32,631 bases of DNA from a virus: IMG/VR virus record IMGVR_UViG_3300031521_001878, positions 1-32,631 of that record; one strand, written 5' to 3'. The stretch's first letter is position 1; every line of letters starts with the position of its first letter. A program made the translations under genes and the position numbers. This document shows, piece after piece, positions 22,124 through 28,377 of the stretch. Below the pieces are notes generated by a model. That model searched no databases, was not told the DNA's origin, and saw only the letters and a list, made by a program, of their open reading frames with translations.

Positions 22124-22166
22124 AAGCAAGGCACTGACGTTCATTCGGAGCGTTTTTGCCTTGCTT
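22124..22166 (+). terminator. Inverted repeat at the 3' end of cassette C
   Basis: A perfect 10-bp repeat AAGCAAGGCA/TGCCTTGCTT (22124-22133 with 22157-22166) follows the cassette C stop and overlaps the start of attC-like site C. It could be a terminator inside the cassette or part of an older recombination site. No T-run follows the right arm, although TTTTT precedes it. Confidence 0.45.
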
Positions 22167-22297
22167 ATAACGGTGAGTATTGGCGTTGTTGCCGACTTAC
22201 CAGCACGAATTTAACACGTAAAAACGAAACTTATGAATACTGAAAAATTATCAATCGAGAACGAAAACGGCAATAACGCTAATACTGTGTTATATGC
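22163..22297 (+). repeat. attC-like site C, containing the next gene's start codon
   Basis: The site runs from GCTTATAAC (22163-22171) to GTTATATGC (22289-22297). Arms 22177-22194 (GTATTGGCGTTGTTGCCG) and 22268-22285 (CGGCAATAACGCTAATAC) pair at 16 of 18 positions, the two exceptions being G-T wobbles. The left outer segment has two extra bases. Its 73-base loop holds ATG 22233, which opens the frame of the following gene. Length (135) is within the known attC range. Confidence 0.75.
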
Positions 22298-22493
22298 TGG
22301 GCGTTTAAATAAAGGTGACCATTTTCAGACAAGAAAAAACGGCAAATGGTACACCGTACACGCCCAATGTGTTGAGCAAATGAATGACGGTTCAAGCGTA
22401 TTGGGTCGGGGAGAATTTTATACAGTTGCCGTTTGTAGAAAAAAGATGTACGCCTTTGATTACATGCAGGTAGTTTATTCGCCTTGCATATAA
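22233..22493 (+). CDS. Cassette D gene, small beta-rich protein started inside the preceding attC
   Basis: The 86-residue frame begins at ATG 22233 in the loop of attC-like site C and crosses the predicted crossover at 22289. The first 18 or so residues are therefore encoded by the neighbouring cassette's attC. GTG 22287 at the junction is another possible start. The cassette-encoded part reads RLNKGDHFQTRKNGKWYTVHA ... EFYTVAVCRKKMYAFDYMQVVYSPCI, small and beta-rich. The stop TAA lies inside the next R''-like GCATATAAC. Function unknown. Confidence 0.6.
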   Translation: MNTEKLSIENENGNNANTVLYAGRLNKGDHFQTRKNGKWYTVHAQCVEQMNDGSSVLGRGEFYTVAVCRKKMYAFDYMQVVYSPCI

Positions 22494-22583
22494 CGATTTT
22501 GCTATGTGCTGCACGGCATCGTAGAATTTTTCAAGTTACACAAGTGTTTATTTGCCGTGTTGCATATAGCATTTGTTAGCGTT
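22486..22583 (+). repeat. attC-like site D
   Basis: The site runs from GCATATAAC (22486-22494) to GTTAGCGTT (22575-22583). The left arm TTTTGCTATGTGCTGCACGGCA (22497-22518) pairs with the right arm from TGCCGTG (22553) to TAGCATTT (22574), with a mismatched patch and extrahelical bases. The loop is 34 bases. The predicted crossover is G22575/T22576. Confidence 0.75.
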
Positions 22584-22621
22584 TCGTGCTTTATTTTATA
22601 ACTTAAAAAACTAAATATAAA

Positions 22622-22954
22622 ATGAAAACAATTACAGAAGCATCAAAAGAATGTGAATTTCACTCAATCGGAAATCAATCCCATTTTACACCTGAACAAA
22701 TATTTAGGTATGGTGTTGCATTCGCAGAACAATGGATAAAATCAGAAGATGAATTGCCAGAACAAGTTGAAAAACTTATTGGTAATAAAATCAAATCTGA
22801 AAATGTACTTGTTAAACGCAAATGGGATGATACTGGAGAAATAGCAATAGAAATAAATTGCAGGTTTCGCCCTAGTACACGAATAGGTTTTTTGTGGAAT
22901 ATAGAATACAAAGGCTCATCAATTATCGAATGGCGACCGATAGAGCGTTTTTAG
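22622..22954 (+). CDS. Cassette E gene, DUF551-like protein
   Basis: The 110-residue protein has YGVAFAEQWIKSEDELPEQVEKL in the middle and ends W-N-IEYKGSSIIEWRPIERF. This 'FAexWI...eLPE...VLVk...W.....IxeWRPI' layout is like DUF551-type small proteins common in phages and prophages; the match is by eye. It is the sole gene of a cassette bounded by GTTAGCGTT at 22575 and AACGCTAAC at 22959, exact complements. It has phage-like cargo even though it is in a cassette. Confidence 0.6.
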   Translation: MKTITEASKECEFHSIGNQSHFTPEQIFRYGVAFAEQWIKSEDELPEQVEKLIGNKIKSENVLVKRKWDDTGEIAIEINCRFRPSTRIGFLWNIEYKGSSIIEWRPIERF

Positions 22955-22958
22955 CATG

Positions 22959-22999
22959 AACGCTAACAATTTATATGCGTACTTCAAAATTATGCACCA
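22959..22999 (+). repeat. attC-like half site E at the array's right end
   Basis: AACGCTAAC (22959-22967) is the exact complement of the start of cassette E, so it is the R'' end of its attC. The expected left arm (TTTATATGCGTACTTC) follows, but no matching right arm or GTTA end is found before or inside the next gene, which starts at 23000. The site appears truncated, marking the right edge of the array. Confidence 0.55.
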
Positions 23000-23224
23000 A
23001 TGACCTTCAACGACTTACAAGACAAACTTTTCTCTAATTACGAAAACGGAGCTATAAGCGACGAACAATTAGTGCGATTTTTTGAACAAATAGTGTCGTA
23101 TTTGAATCTAAAAACAATAACCAATTATGCGAAGGCGAACGGAATAACCTATAACGGAGCATTGAAACGAAAGCTTCGCAGGGTTAGAATTGATAATCAA
23201 ACATTTATAATTGATAACGAATAA
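23000..23224 (+). CDS. Small phage DNA-binding-like protein
   Basis: The 74-residue protein reads MTFNDLQDKLFSNYENGAIS ... LVRFFEQIVSYLNLKTITNYAKANGITYNGALKRK and ends VRIDNQTFIIDNE. The TITNYAKANGITYNGALKR part looks like a short helix-turn-helix seen in Bacteroidota accessory proteins. Its start lies 41 bases after the cassette E complement, so it is the first gene outside the array, or part of the degenerate last cassette. Function unknown. Confidence 0.6.
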   Translation: MTFNDLQDKLFSNYENGAISDEQLVRFFEQIVSYLNLKTITNYAKANGITYNGALKRKLRRVRIDNQTFIIDNE

Positions 23225-23253
23225 AAAATGAATCAAATTAAAATTTACAGATT

Positions 23254-24084
23254 ATGAAACCATTTAAAGGAAAAGCAATTTACAATCCTTCGGGAAAAGC
23301 AGGTGAATATAGTTATTGGGCCTGTAATTTTTACAAAGGTTGTTCAAATGGCTGTACTTATTGCTATTTGAAAAAAGGCGTTTTAGCACACGCAATGGGA
23401 GGTGATAAACCCGAATTAAAGGCGTGTTTCAAAAACGAAACACATGCACTGGAAGTATTCCAAAAGGAGTTACAACAAAATCTTGAAGAATTACGGAAAC
23501 ATGGGTTATTCTTTACGTTCACAAGTGATCCAATGTTATCTGAATGCATCGATCTTACTTGGGATGCTGTTGGAAATGCTATCTATAATCAAGTTCCCGT
23601 AAAGATATTGACTAAATGTACAGACTGGGTTTCTGATTTTATAATTGATTCTCGTCCCACAAGAAGGATTGATATAGAACATAATTCAATGTATGCTTTC
23701 GGCTTTACCCTTACCGGTCATGATGAATTGGAGCAAGGTGCCAGTACCAATGAAGAACGTATTGAAGCAATGGCAAAACTCCATGAAGCCGGATTCAAGA
23801 TATTTGCAAGCATTGAGCCGATTATTGATTTTGATAGTTCAGAGAGGATGATTGCAAAAACAAAGTCTTTTTGCGATCTATATAAAATTGGGTTGCAAAG
23901 CGGTAAAACCTATTCAAAAGACGCTCTTATCAAATTTATGAATGCAGTTAATTTCCAGTTATCAATGACCTCTAAAATTCCGAAAGTTTACTGGAAAGAT
24001 TCACTTCTAAAACAAGCGGGAATTGAACGAAGCGAACTTCCCGAAAATTGCGTAACGAGAGAATACAATATGTTTAACGATTGA
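23254..24084 (+). CDS. Radical SAM protein (SplB-like, phage type)
   Basis: The 276-residue protein has the CX3CX2C cluster motif at Cys30, Cys34 and Cys37 (GCSNGCTYCYL), an AdoMet-binding TSDPML segment and a TIM-barrel pattern (FGFTLTGHDELE, FKIFASIEPIIDF, YKIGLQSG). The cluster geometry and 'YNPSGKAGEYSYWACNFYKGC' N-terminus are typical of radical SAM proteins carried by Bacteroidota phages, related to spore photoproduct lyase-like and Rv2578c-like groups. The substrate is unknown. It is followed seven bases later by the ASCH gene. Confidence 0.8.
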   Translation: MKPFKGKAIYNPSGKAGEYSYWACNFYKGCSNGCTYCYLKKGVLAHAMGGDKPELKACFKNETHALEVFQKELQQNLEELRKHGLFFTFTSDPMLSECIDLTWDAVGNAIYNQVPVKILTKCTDWVSDFIIDSRPTRRIDIEHNSMYAFGFTLTGHDELEQGASTNEERIEAMAKLHEAGFKIFASIEPIIDFDSSERMIAKTKSFCDLYKIGLQSGKTYSKDALIKFMNAVNFQLSMTSKIPKVYWKDSLLKQAGIERSELPENCVTREYNMFND

Positions 24085-24090
24085 TCAACT

Positions 24091-24618
24091 ATGAAAGCAT
24101 TATCTTATAAACAACCTTGGGCGTGGCTTGCGGCTTCGGGAATTAAACCTATCGAAAACAGAACGTGGAAATTACCTGATAGGTACATTGGGCAACGCGT
24201 TTTGATTCATGCGAGTGCGAAACCGCTATTCCCGGCAAGTAATTTTCTATCCCCTCTTCAATATGAAGAGGTGGTTGCTCAAAATAAAATACACTTGCTG
24301 GATAGAGCGTATAGAGAGTGCGGTGCTATTATAGGCTCAGTTGAATTTGTGGGATGTACGGTTAATCATGAAAGCATTTGGGCTGAAAAAACAGCCGCTC
24401 AGCATTGCATTTATCATACCCCGTGTTCAGATGTGAAGACTCAGCCAAATTGTTGGGCTGGATGCGTTCACTTCTATAAACCAAAACCAATTTACAACTG
24501 GATTCTGGCTAACCCGATATTATTCCCTGAACCTATTTTGAATGTAAATGGGAAATTGGGCTTTTGGGATTACGATATTGAACGGTATGAAATTAGAAAA
24601 TTAGAGAAACAAATTTAA
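24091..24618 (+). CDS. ASCH-domain protein
   Basis: The 175-residue protein opens with the ASCH signature MKALSYKQPWAWLAASGIKPIENRTW and continues with VLIHASAKP and GAIIGSVEFVGC, then GKLGFWDYD at the end. ASCH domains adopt a PUA-like fold and act on RNA or modified nucleosides; some are RNases or deacetylate N4-acetylcytidine. In phages they may alter host translation. It sits between the radical SAM gene and a phage hydrolase-like gene, in one transcription unit. Confidence 0.85.
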   Translation: MKALSYKQPWAWLAASGIKPIENRTWKLPDRYIGQRVLIHASAKPLFPASNFLSPLQYEEVVAQNKIHLLDRAYRECGAIIGSVEFVGCTVNHESIWAEKTAAQHCIYHTPCSDVKTQPNCWAGCVHFYKPKPIYNWILANPILFPEPILNVNGKLGFWDYDIERYEIRKLEKQI

Positions 24619-24628
24619 TCAATTAATT

Positions 24629-25147
24629 ATGAGATCAGGAATTGAATTGATAGCAGAAGAAAGGAAAAGGCAAATCGAAGTAGAGGGATGGACAAAAGAA
24701 CATGATGCAATTCACGAAGATGAAAGCATGTCCTACTCAGCAGCTTGTTACGCAATCCCCCAAAATGGAAGGAACATATACGCTGGTCAAGGTGGAATTA
24801 GTAACATTATACGAGTTTTATGGCCTTGGGAAATTAAATGGTGGAAACCAACCCCAAACGATAGAATTCGTGAGCTTCAAAAGGCAGGAGCTTTAATTGC
24901 CGCCGAAATAGATAGAATACAATCTAAACAAAAAACAATAAAAGCATTTGAGTTAGAGGATAAAACTGATAATATATGTAATTATTGCAATACAAGTTTT
25001 CCTGATTGTTTTGCTCGACTAAGATTTGGAAACCACCATACAGGTGATAATATAATTGGATGTGACAGCTATAATGGAAATAGAGAAGATGTGTATATTA
25101 ACGAGAAAGAATATACAGAAGATCAGTTTAATAACTTATATGTATGA
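24629..25147 (+). CDS. Phage protein with 'EGWTKEHDA' domain plus cysteine-rich tail
   Basis: The 172-residue protein has an N-terminal domain common in phages (SGIELIAEERKRQIEVEGWT, AACYAIPQ, WPWEIKWWKP, RELQKAGALIAAEIDR). The pattern is reminiscent of all-alpha nucleotide pyrophosphohydrolases, but no full catalytic motif is seen. The C-terminal 55 residues form a separate metal-binding-like part (CNYCNTSFPDC ... IIGCDSYNG). The fusion of the two is worth note. It overlaps the next gene by four bases. Confidence 0.65.
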   Translation: MRSGIELIAEERKRQIEVEGWTKEHDAIHEDESMSYSAACYAIPQNGRNIYAGQGGISNIIRVLWPWEIKWWKPTPNDRIRELQKAGALIAAEIDRIQSKQKTIKAFELEDKTDNICNYCNTSFPDCFARLRFGNHHTGDNIIGCDSYNGNREDVYINEKEYTEDQFNNLYV

Positions 25148-25797
25148 GAATTAAAACTATGAAAATAGGAACTAAGTCAGTATTATTCGGTGTACACGCA
25201 TTTTGGTGGCACCCTATCATGGTAGCAATAGCGTGGATACGGTTGTACGGTTTTCCGTTTGATATTCGTATCTGGATTGCATTCTTTGTGCATGATTTGG
25301 GCTATTTTGGAAAGCCAAATATGGATGGTCCTGATGGAGAAACACACCCGGAGTTTGGTGCAAAAGTGATGGGATTTTTTGATTATAGATTTATGATTCT
25401 ATCTATACGCTTCATTTATAAAAACTATCCTGAATATACCAATTTAGGATATAAATCAGTATTTGAATTTAATGGATATACGCTTATAAAACGCAATACG
25501 CACTTCTGGCATAACTTCTGTCTTTATCATTCCAGATTCTATTCTAAGAAAGTCGGTGCATTTCCCTCCAAACTTTGTTTTGCAGATAAGTTGTCTGTGT
25601 GTTATGATCCTAAGTGGTTCTATATCTTACGTGGAGTGTTGTCTGGTGAAATATATGAATACATAAAGAATAATGATTTTCATAGCAAACGTGCTTTTGT
25701 AGAATGTTATAGACTTTTTGTAAAAAAGTATGTTGCTGAGATAAAAGATCAGAATATTGATACTCACACTAAAGAAAGGAAATTTGAATCATGTTAG
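25144..25797 (+). CDS. HD-like phosphohydrolase domain protein
   Basis: The 217-residue protein contains VHAFWWHPIMVAIAW, then FFVHDLGYFGKPNMDGPDGETHPEFGAKVM, then FWHNFCLYHSRFYSKK and ADKLSVCYDP. The His-Asp pair, further histidines and an Asp in order resemble an HD-type metal-dependent phosphohydrolase. Related phage proteins are usually annotated hypothetical. ATG 25159 is an alternative start. It overlaps both neighbours by a few bases. Confidence 0.65.
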   Translation: MRIKTMKIGTKSVLFGVHAFWWHPIMVAIAWIRLYGFPFDIRIWIAFFVHDLGYFGKPNMDGPDGETHPEFGAKVMGFFDYRFMILSIRFIYKNYPEYTNLGYKSVFEFNGYTLIKRNTHFWHNFCLYHSRFYSKKVGAFPSKLCFADKLSVCYDPKWFYILRGVLSGEIYEYIKNNDFHSKRAFVECYRLFVKKYVAEIKDQNIDTHTKERKFESC

Positions 25798-26009
25798 CAG
25801 AAGAATATCTACACGGGACAACCAACGAAAAAGAATTTCTTGAAATGTCCGATTTAGTTCCTTTTAGCGATGCATTAAAAGCATGTAAAATTGCATATAA
25901 CGAGGCACTCGAAGATGTGAAGAATAACTCAAATGCATATATAAGCTATAGCAAAGGATTTCCTGATGCGGTTTTAAATGTTCAATCTATTGATAAACTA
26001 AAAAAATAA
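25791..26009 (+). CDS. Small phage protein, unknown function
   Basis: The 72-residue protein is helical and acidic (MLAEEYLHGTTNEKEFLEMS ... ALKACKIAYNEALEDVKNNSNAYISYSKGF). No family recognised. It overlaps the HD-like gene by seven bases and ninG by one base, so it is translated from the same message. Confidence 0.6.
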   Translation: MLAEEYLHGTTNEKEFLEMSDLVPFSDALKACKIAYNEALEDVKNNSNAYISYSKGFPDAVLNVQSIDKLKK

Positions 26010-26401
26010 TGTCAAAATCAGATATAGAACAACTTGATGATGTATTTTCCAAGTTTATTCGGCTTTCAAATGCGGACCAATGGGGAATGGTTAGGTGTAT
26101 TAGTTGTGGAAAAAGAATGAACTGGAAGCAAGCGGACAACGGTCATTTCGTTCCACGAGGGAATATGTCATTGAGATTTGATCCTAAGAATTGTCACCCA
26201 CAATGTCAGGAATGTAATAGAGGTAAATATGGGAATATTAAAGATTATAGAGAGGCGCTTGTTAAAAGATTTGGAATTGTTCATGTTGAGTATCTTGAAA
26301 GCAAAAAAAATGAAGAACGTGATTTTGCTCATTTTGAAATAGAATTGTTGATTTTACACTACACAAAAGAAGTAAAGAGGTTACTTCAAGAAAAGACATA
26401 A
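26009..26401 (+). CDS. ninG: NinG/Rap-like recombination nuclease
   Basis: The 130-residue protein has a CxxC pair (CISCGKRMNW), then GHFVPRGNMSLRFDPKNCHPQCQECNRGKYGN, then YREALVKRFG. This is the zinc-binding and HNH-like core of lambda NinG (Rap), which cuts branched recombination intermediates. NinG of lambda is about 200 residues, so this is a short form lacking the N-terminal part. It should act with the Bet module. A promoter follows 80 bases downstream. Confidence 0.85.
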   Translation: MSKSDIEQLDDVFSKFIRLSNADQWGMVRCISCGKRMNWKQADNGHFVPRGNMSLRFDPKNCHPQCQECNRGKYGNIKDYREALVKRFGIVHVEYLESKKNEERDFAHFEIELLILHYTKEVKRLLQEKT

Positions 26402-26483
26402 GTAGGTGTTATACAACAAGTTAAACTATGTCAAACAGTTGAATTTTTCTTGCAAAACATGTCCGATTTTCAAATAATATAGT

Positions 26484-26492
26484 TACCTTTAT
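26484..26492 (+). promoter_or_regulatory. Promoter -7 box of the small-gene/YopX operon
   Basis: TACCTTTAT lies 35 bases before the ATG at 26527. AGTTAAACTA is present at 26419-26428, 65 bp upstream as in the promoters at 2675 and 20094, but the TGAGTA-N5-TACTCA palindrome is absent. Confidence 0.55.
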
Positions 26493-26526
26493 ATCATAAT
26501 ACTAAACTGATAATCAAATAGTTATC

Positions 26527-26703
26527 ATGCCACAACAAGATACTTACTACCAAGATCAGTTGAATAAAATCAACTTTCATTGTCTTTATAGTCCACAAGT
26601 TAAGTTTACAGATGAATCAGGTGGAACCAACTGGATGAGGGTAAACAAAGAATCTGCTATCTGCATCATAAAGAAGCTAAAGAAAGAGTTCAATTTAAAA
26701 TAA
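26527..26703 (+). CDS. 58-residue phage protein
   Basis: ATG 26527 opens a frame MPQQDTYYQDQLNKINFHCL ... GGTNWMRVNKESAICIIKKLKKEFNLK ending at TAA 26701-26703. The 'TNWMxxNxESxxxIIxxLxxEF' end is a pattern I associate with small Bacteroidota phage proteins. It is the first gene after a promoter box and is followed nine bases later by the next gene. Function unknown. Confidence 0.6.
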   Translation: MPQQDTYYQDQLNKINFHCLYSPQVKFTDESGGTNWMRVNKESAICIIKKLKKEFNLK

Positions 26704-26712
26704 AGAAAACTT

Positions 26713-27084
26713 ATGAAAGAGGAAATTGACGAAGTAGCCAAAAGGCTACATGATGGGGCGAAACAAGAAAAATGGACTTCTGATCTTACGTTTGTTGGTT
26801 CGCACATTACTCCATCTATCAAAGTAGATGATGGTGCTTTAACTCCCGTATGTACAATTGCTACACCAGAAGGTTATGAAAAAATACCTCACAGAAAAGC
26901 ACGTGCAGAACGATTAACTAATCTAATAAAAGCTGCACCTGATCTACTTGATGCATGTAAGATAGCAATTGAAGATATGGAAATGTTCCTATCCGGTGAA
27001 GCTGACATCAATGATGAAAACTTCATTGCAACACGTGATTATTTACAAAAGGCCGTAACGTTGGCCACAAAGGGAAGTGTATGA
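26713..27084 (+). CDS. Small phage protein, unknown function
   Basis: The 123-residue protein has a charged N-terminus, a beta-like centre (SHITPSIKVDDGALTPVCTIATPEGYEKIPHRKARAERL) and a helical C-terminus (LIKAAPDLLDACKIAIEDMEMFL). The 'LIxAAPDLLxAxxxxi' helix is frequent in small phage early proteins of unknown role. It overlaps the next gene by four bases. Confidence 0.65.
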   Translation: MKEEIDEVAKRLHDGAKQEKWTSDLTFVGSHITPSIKVDDGALTPVCTIATPEGYEKIPHRKARAERLTNLIKAAPDLLDACKIAIEDMEMFLSGEADINDENFIATRDYLQKAVTLATKGSV

Positions 27085-27272
27085 AAAAGAAAAAATCAAT
27101 TCCGTTTATTGTTACAGTTCAACTTGAAATTGTAGAAATCAAGGTGTTTGCAACAAACAAAACAGAAGCTAAGAAAAAAGCACTTCAAAAGCTTTCCAAA
27201 AAGAATCCAGTCAAATTGATTCATACCTGTTACCCCGGATGTAGAAAAGATATTTTCGTTGATAAAATTTAA
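27081..27272 (+). CDS. Small basic phage protein
   Basis: The 63-residue protein is Lys-rich (MKKKKSIPFIVTVQLEIVEIKVFATNKTEAKKKALQKLSKKNPVKLI). The beta-beta-alpha pattern with 'vxAxnkxeAkkkAl' resembles DpnD/PcfM-type small domains, but the match is loose. It overlaps the upstream gene by four bases and precedes the YopX gene by five. Confidence 0.55.
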   Translation: MKKKKSIPFIVTVQLEIVEIKVFATNKTEAKKKALQKLSKKNPVKLIHTCYPGCRKDIFVDKI

Positions 27273-27277
27273 GAAGA

Positions 27278-27751
27278 ATGAAAAGAGAAAACTTGTACAG
27301 AGGTAAAAGGCCAAATTCTGGTAAATGGATTTATGGATTTCCGTATCAAGAAAATGGTTTTGCGTGGATACTTTCAGAACGATTCAAATCTCCAGAATGT
27401 AGTTGTGAGGTTATTGAAGAAACCTTATCTGAATCTACTGGTTTGATTTCGCAAAAACACAAAACTAACATCGATCCAAGAATTTTTGAAGATGATGTTT
27501 TCAGATGTACAAAAGAAACCGATGAAGGTGAAGATATTACTTCTTATTTGGTTGTCATGTTGATCAAACAAAGAGCTGCTTTTTATTTAGTTCCAATTTG
27601 TCACTATTATATTATAAAAGATAACGATGTCTCTGAGGAGGCTGAATTTTCGTGGTTATTCAATGAAGCATCTCTTTCTGATTTCTCATTAGACTCTCAG
27701 TTAATGAAAGTTGGAAACATACATGATAATCCTGAGTATTTTACATTATAA
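27278..27751 (+). CDS. YopX family protein
   Basis: The 157-residue protein opens with LYRGKRPNSGKWIYGFPY, has EETLSESTGLISQKHKTNIDPRIFEDDVFRC in the middle and ends KVGNIHDNPEYF. This fits the YopX pattern (FRGK...GxWvyG, vgqyTGlxDxxgxxIyegDiv, GNiyxNPEL). YopX-type proteins are common in phages of Bacteroidota and Firmicutes; function is unknown. It is the last gene of its operon. Confidence 0.85.
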   Translation: MKRENLYRGKRPNSGKWIYGFPYQENGFAWILSERFKSPECSCEVIEETLSESTGLISQKHKTNIDPRIFEDDVFRCTKETDEGEDITSYLVVMLIKQRAAFYLVPICHYYIIKDNDVSEEAEFSWLFNEASLSDFSLDSQLMKVGNIHDNPEYFTL

Positions 27752-27770
27752 CATTATTTAACTCATAATG

Positions 27771-27804
27771 TGAGTACAATATACTCATTTATTACTATCT
27801 TTAC
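27771..27804 (+). promoter_or_regulatory. Phage-regulon promoter with perfect operator (copy 4)
   Basis: The operator TGAGTA-CAATA-TACTCA (27771-27787) is a perfect 6-bp inverted repeat, 8 bp before the -7 box TATCTTTAC (27796-27804). The ATG of the DUF488 gene is at 27828. It probably also drives the downstream tRNAs. Confidence 0.75.
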
Positions 27805-27827
27805 ATCACAATTAAAACATCAAGTAT

Positions 27828-28238
27828 ATGAAGATATACACCTCCTATTTTGGTAATTCAAGAGCCTTAACGAAGGCCGGAGTGCTTATGATAGGTATTA
27901 GTAGGTTTCCACCAAAATTCTTTGAAGGACCATCAATTTTTGAACTTGCACCATTTGGAACGATGCTTAAACTCCCACCAGTTGAGTATGATAAGATGTT
28001 TCAGCAAAAGATTCTTGGATCAACCACCCAAAGAAAAATGTTTGAATTGATCAAGTGGTATTCAGACAAGATGAATAAGGAAGAAGTTGCTCTTTGTTGT
28101 TATGAAAAAAATCCTTTGGAATGTCATAGAAGCGATGTAGCTAAATGGTTTGCCAAGGAAGGGATTGAGATTGAAGAGTTTTATGCTAAAAAAGAAGAGC
28201 CAAAGAAACCTGTTTTTGAACAGCAAAGTTTGTTTTGA
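27828..28238 (+). CDS. DUF488 family protein
   Basis: The 136-residue protein has MKIYTSYFGNSRALTKAGVL at the start, GISRFPPKFF, and a C-terminal CCYEKNPLECHRSDVAKWF, the conserved Cys/His/Arg cluster of DUF488. It ends EQQSLF, which resembles a sliding-clamp-binding QxxLF motif. DUF488 proteins may act on nucleic acids or nucleotides; the role is unproven. It heads the regulon operon that leads into the tRNA genes. Confidence 0.8.
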   Translation: MKIYTSYFGNSRALTKAGVLMIGISRFPPKFFEGPSIFELAPFGTMLKLPPVEYDKMFQQKILGSTTQRKMFELIKWYSDKMNKEEVALCCYEKNPLECHRSDVAKWFAKEGIEIEEFYAKKEEPKKPVFEQQSLF

Positions 28239-28268
28239 ATAGTTCTGCCAATGCAGAGAATGATATTT

Positions 28269-28341
28269 CGCGAAGTGGAGCAGTTGGTAGCTCGCTTGGC
28301 TCATAACCAAGAGGTCAGCGGTTCGAGTCCGTTCTTCGCAA
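28269..28341 (+). tRNA. tRNA with CAT anticodon, initiator-like (tRNA-fMet type)
   Basis: This 73-base cloverleaf has acceptor CGCGAAG/CTTCGCA with a C1-A72 mismatch, D-stem GAGC/GCTC (A11-U24), anticodon stem CTTGG/CCAAG around CTCATAA, and T-arm AGCGG-TTCGAGT-CCGTT. The C1-A72 mismatch and A11-U24 pair are hallmarks of bacterial initiator tRNA. The three consecutive G-C pairs of the anticodon stem are incomplete (U29-A41 replaces one). CCA is not encoded. It may supply initiator or elongator Met tRNA. Confidence 0.9.
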
Positions 28342-28377
28342 CAATGCCCCGGTCAGGCATAGTAAAGACCTAACGAT

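Noticed and set aside
21254-22583. CRISPR array or simple repeat family
   Set aside because: The palindromes differ in sequence from one another and are conserved in structure and end bases only; there are no constant direct repeats with spacers of equal length.
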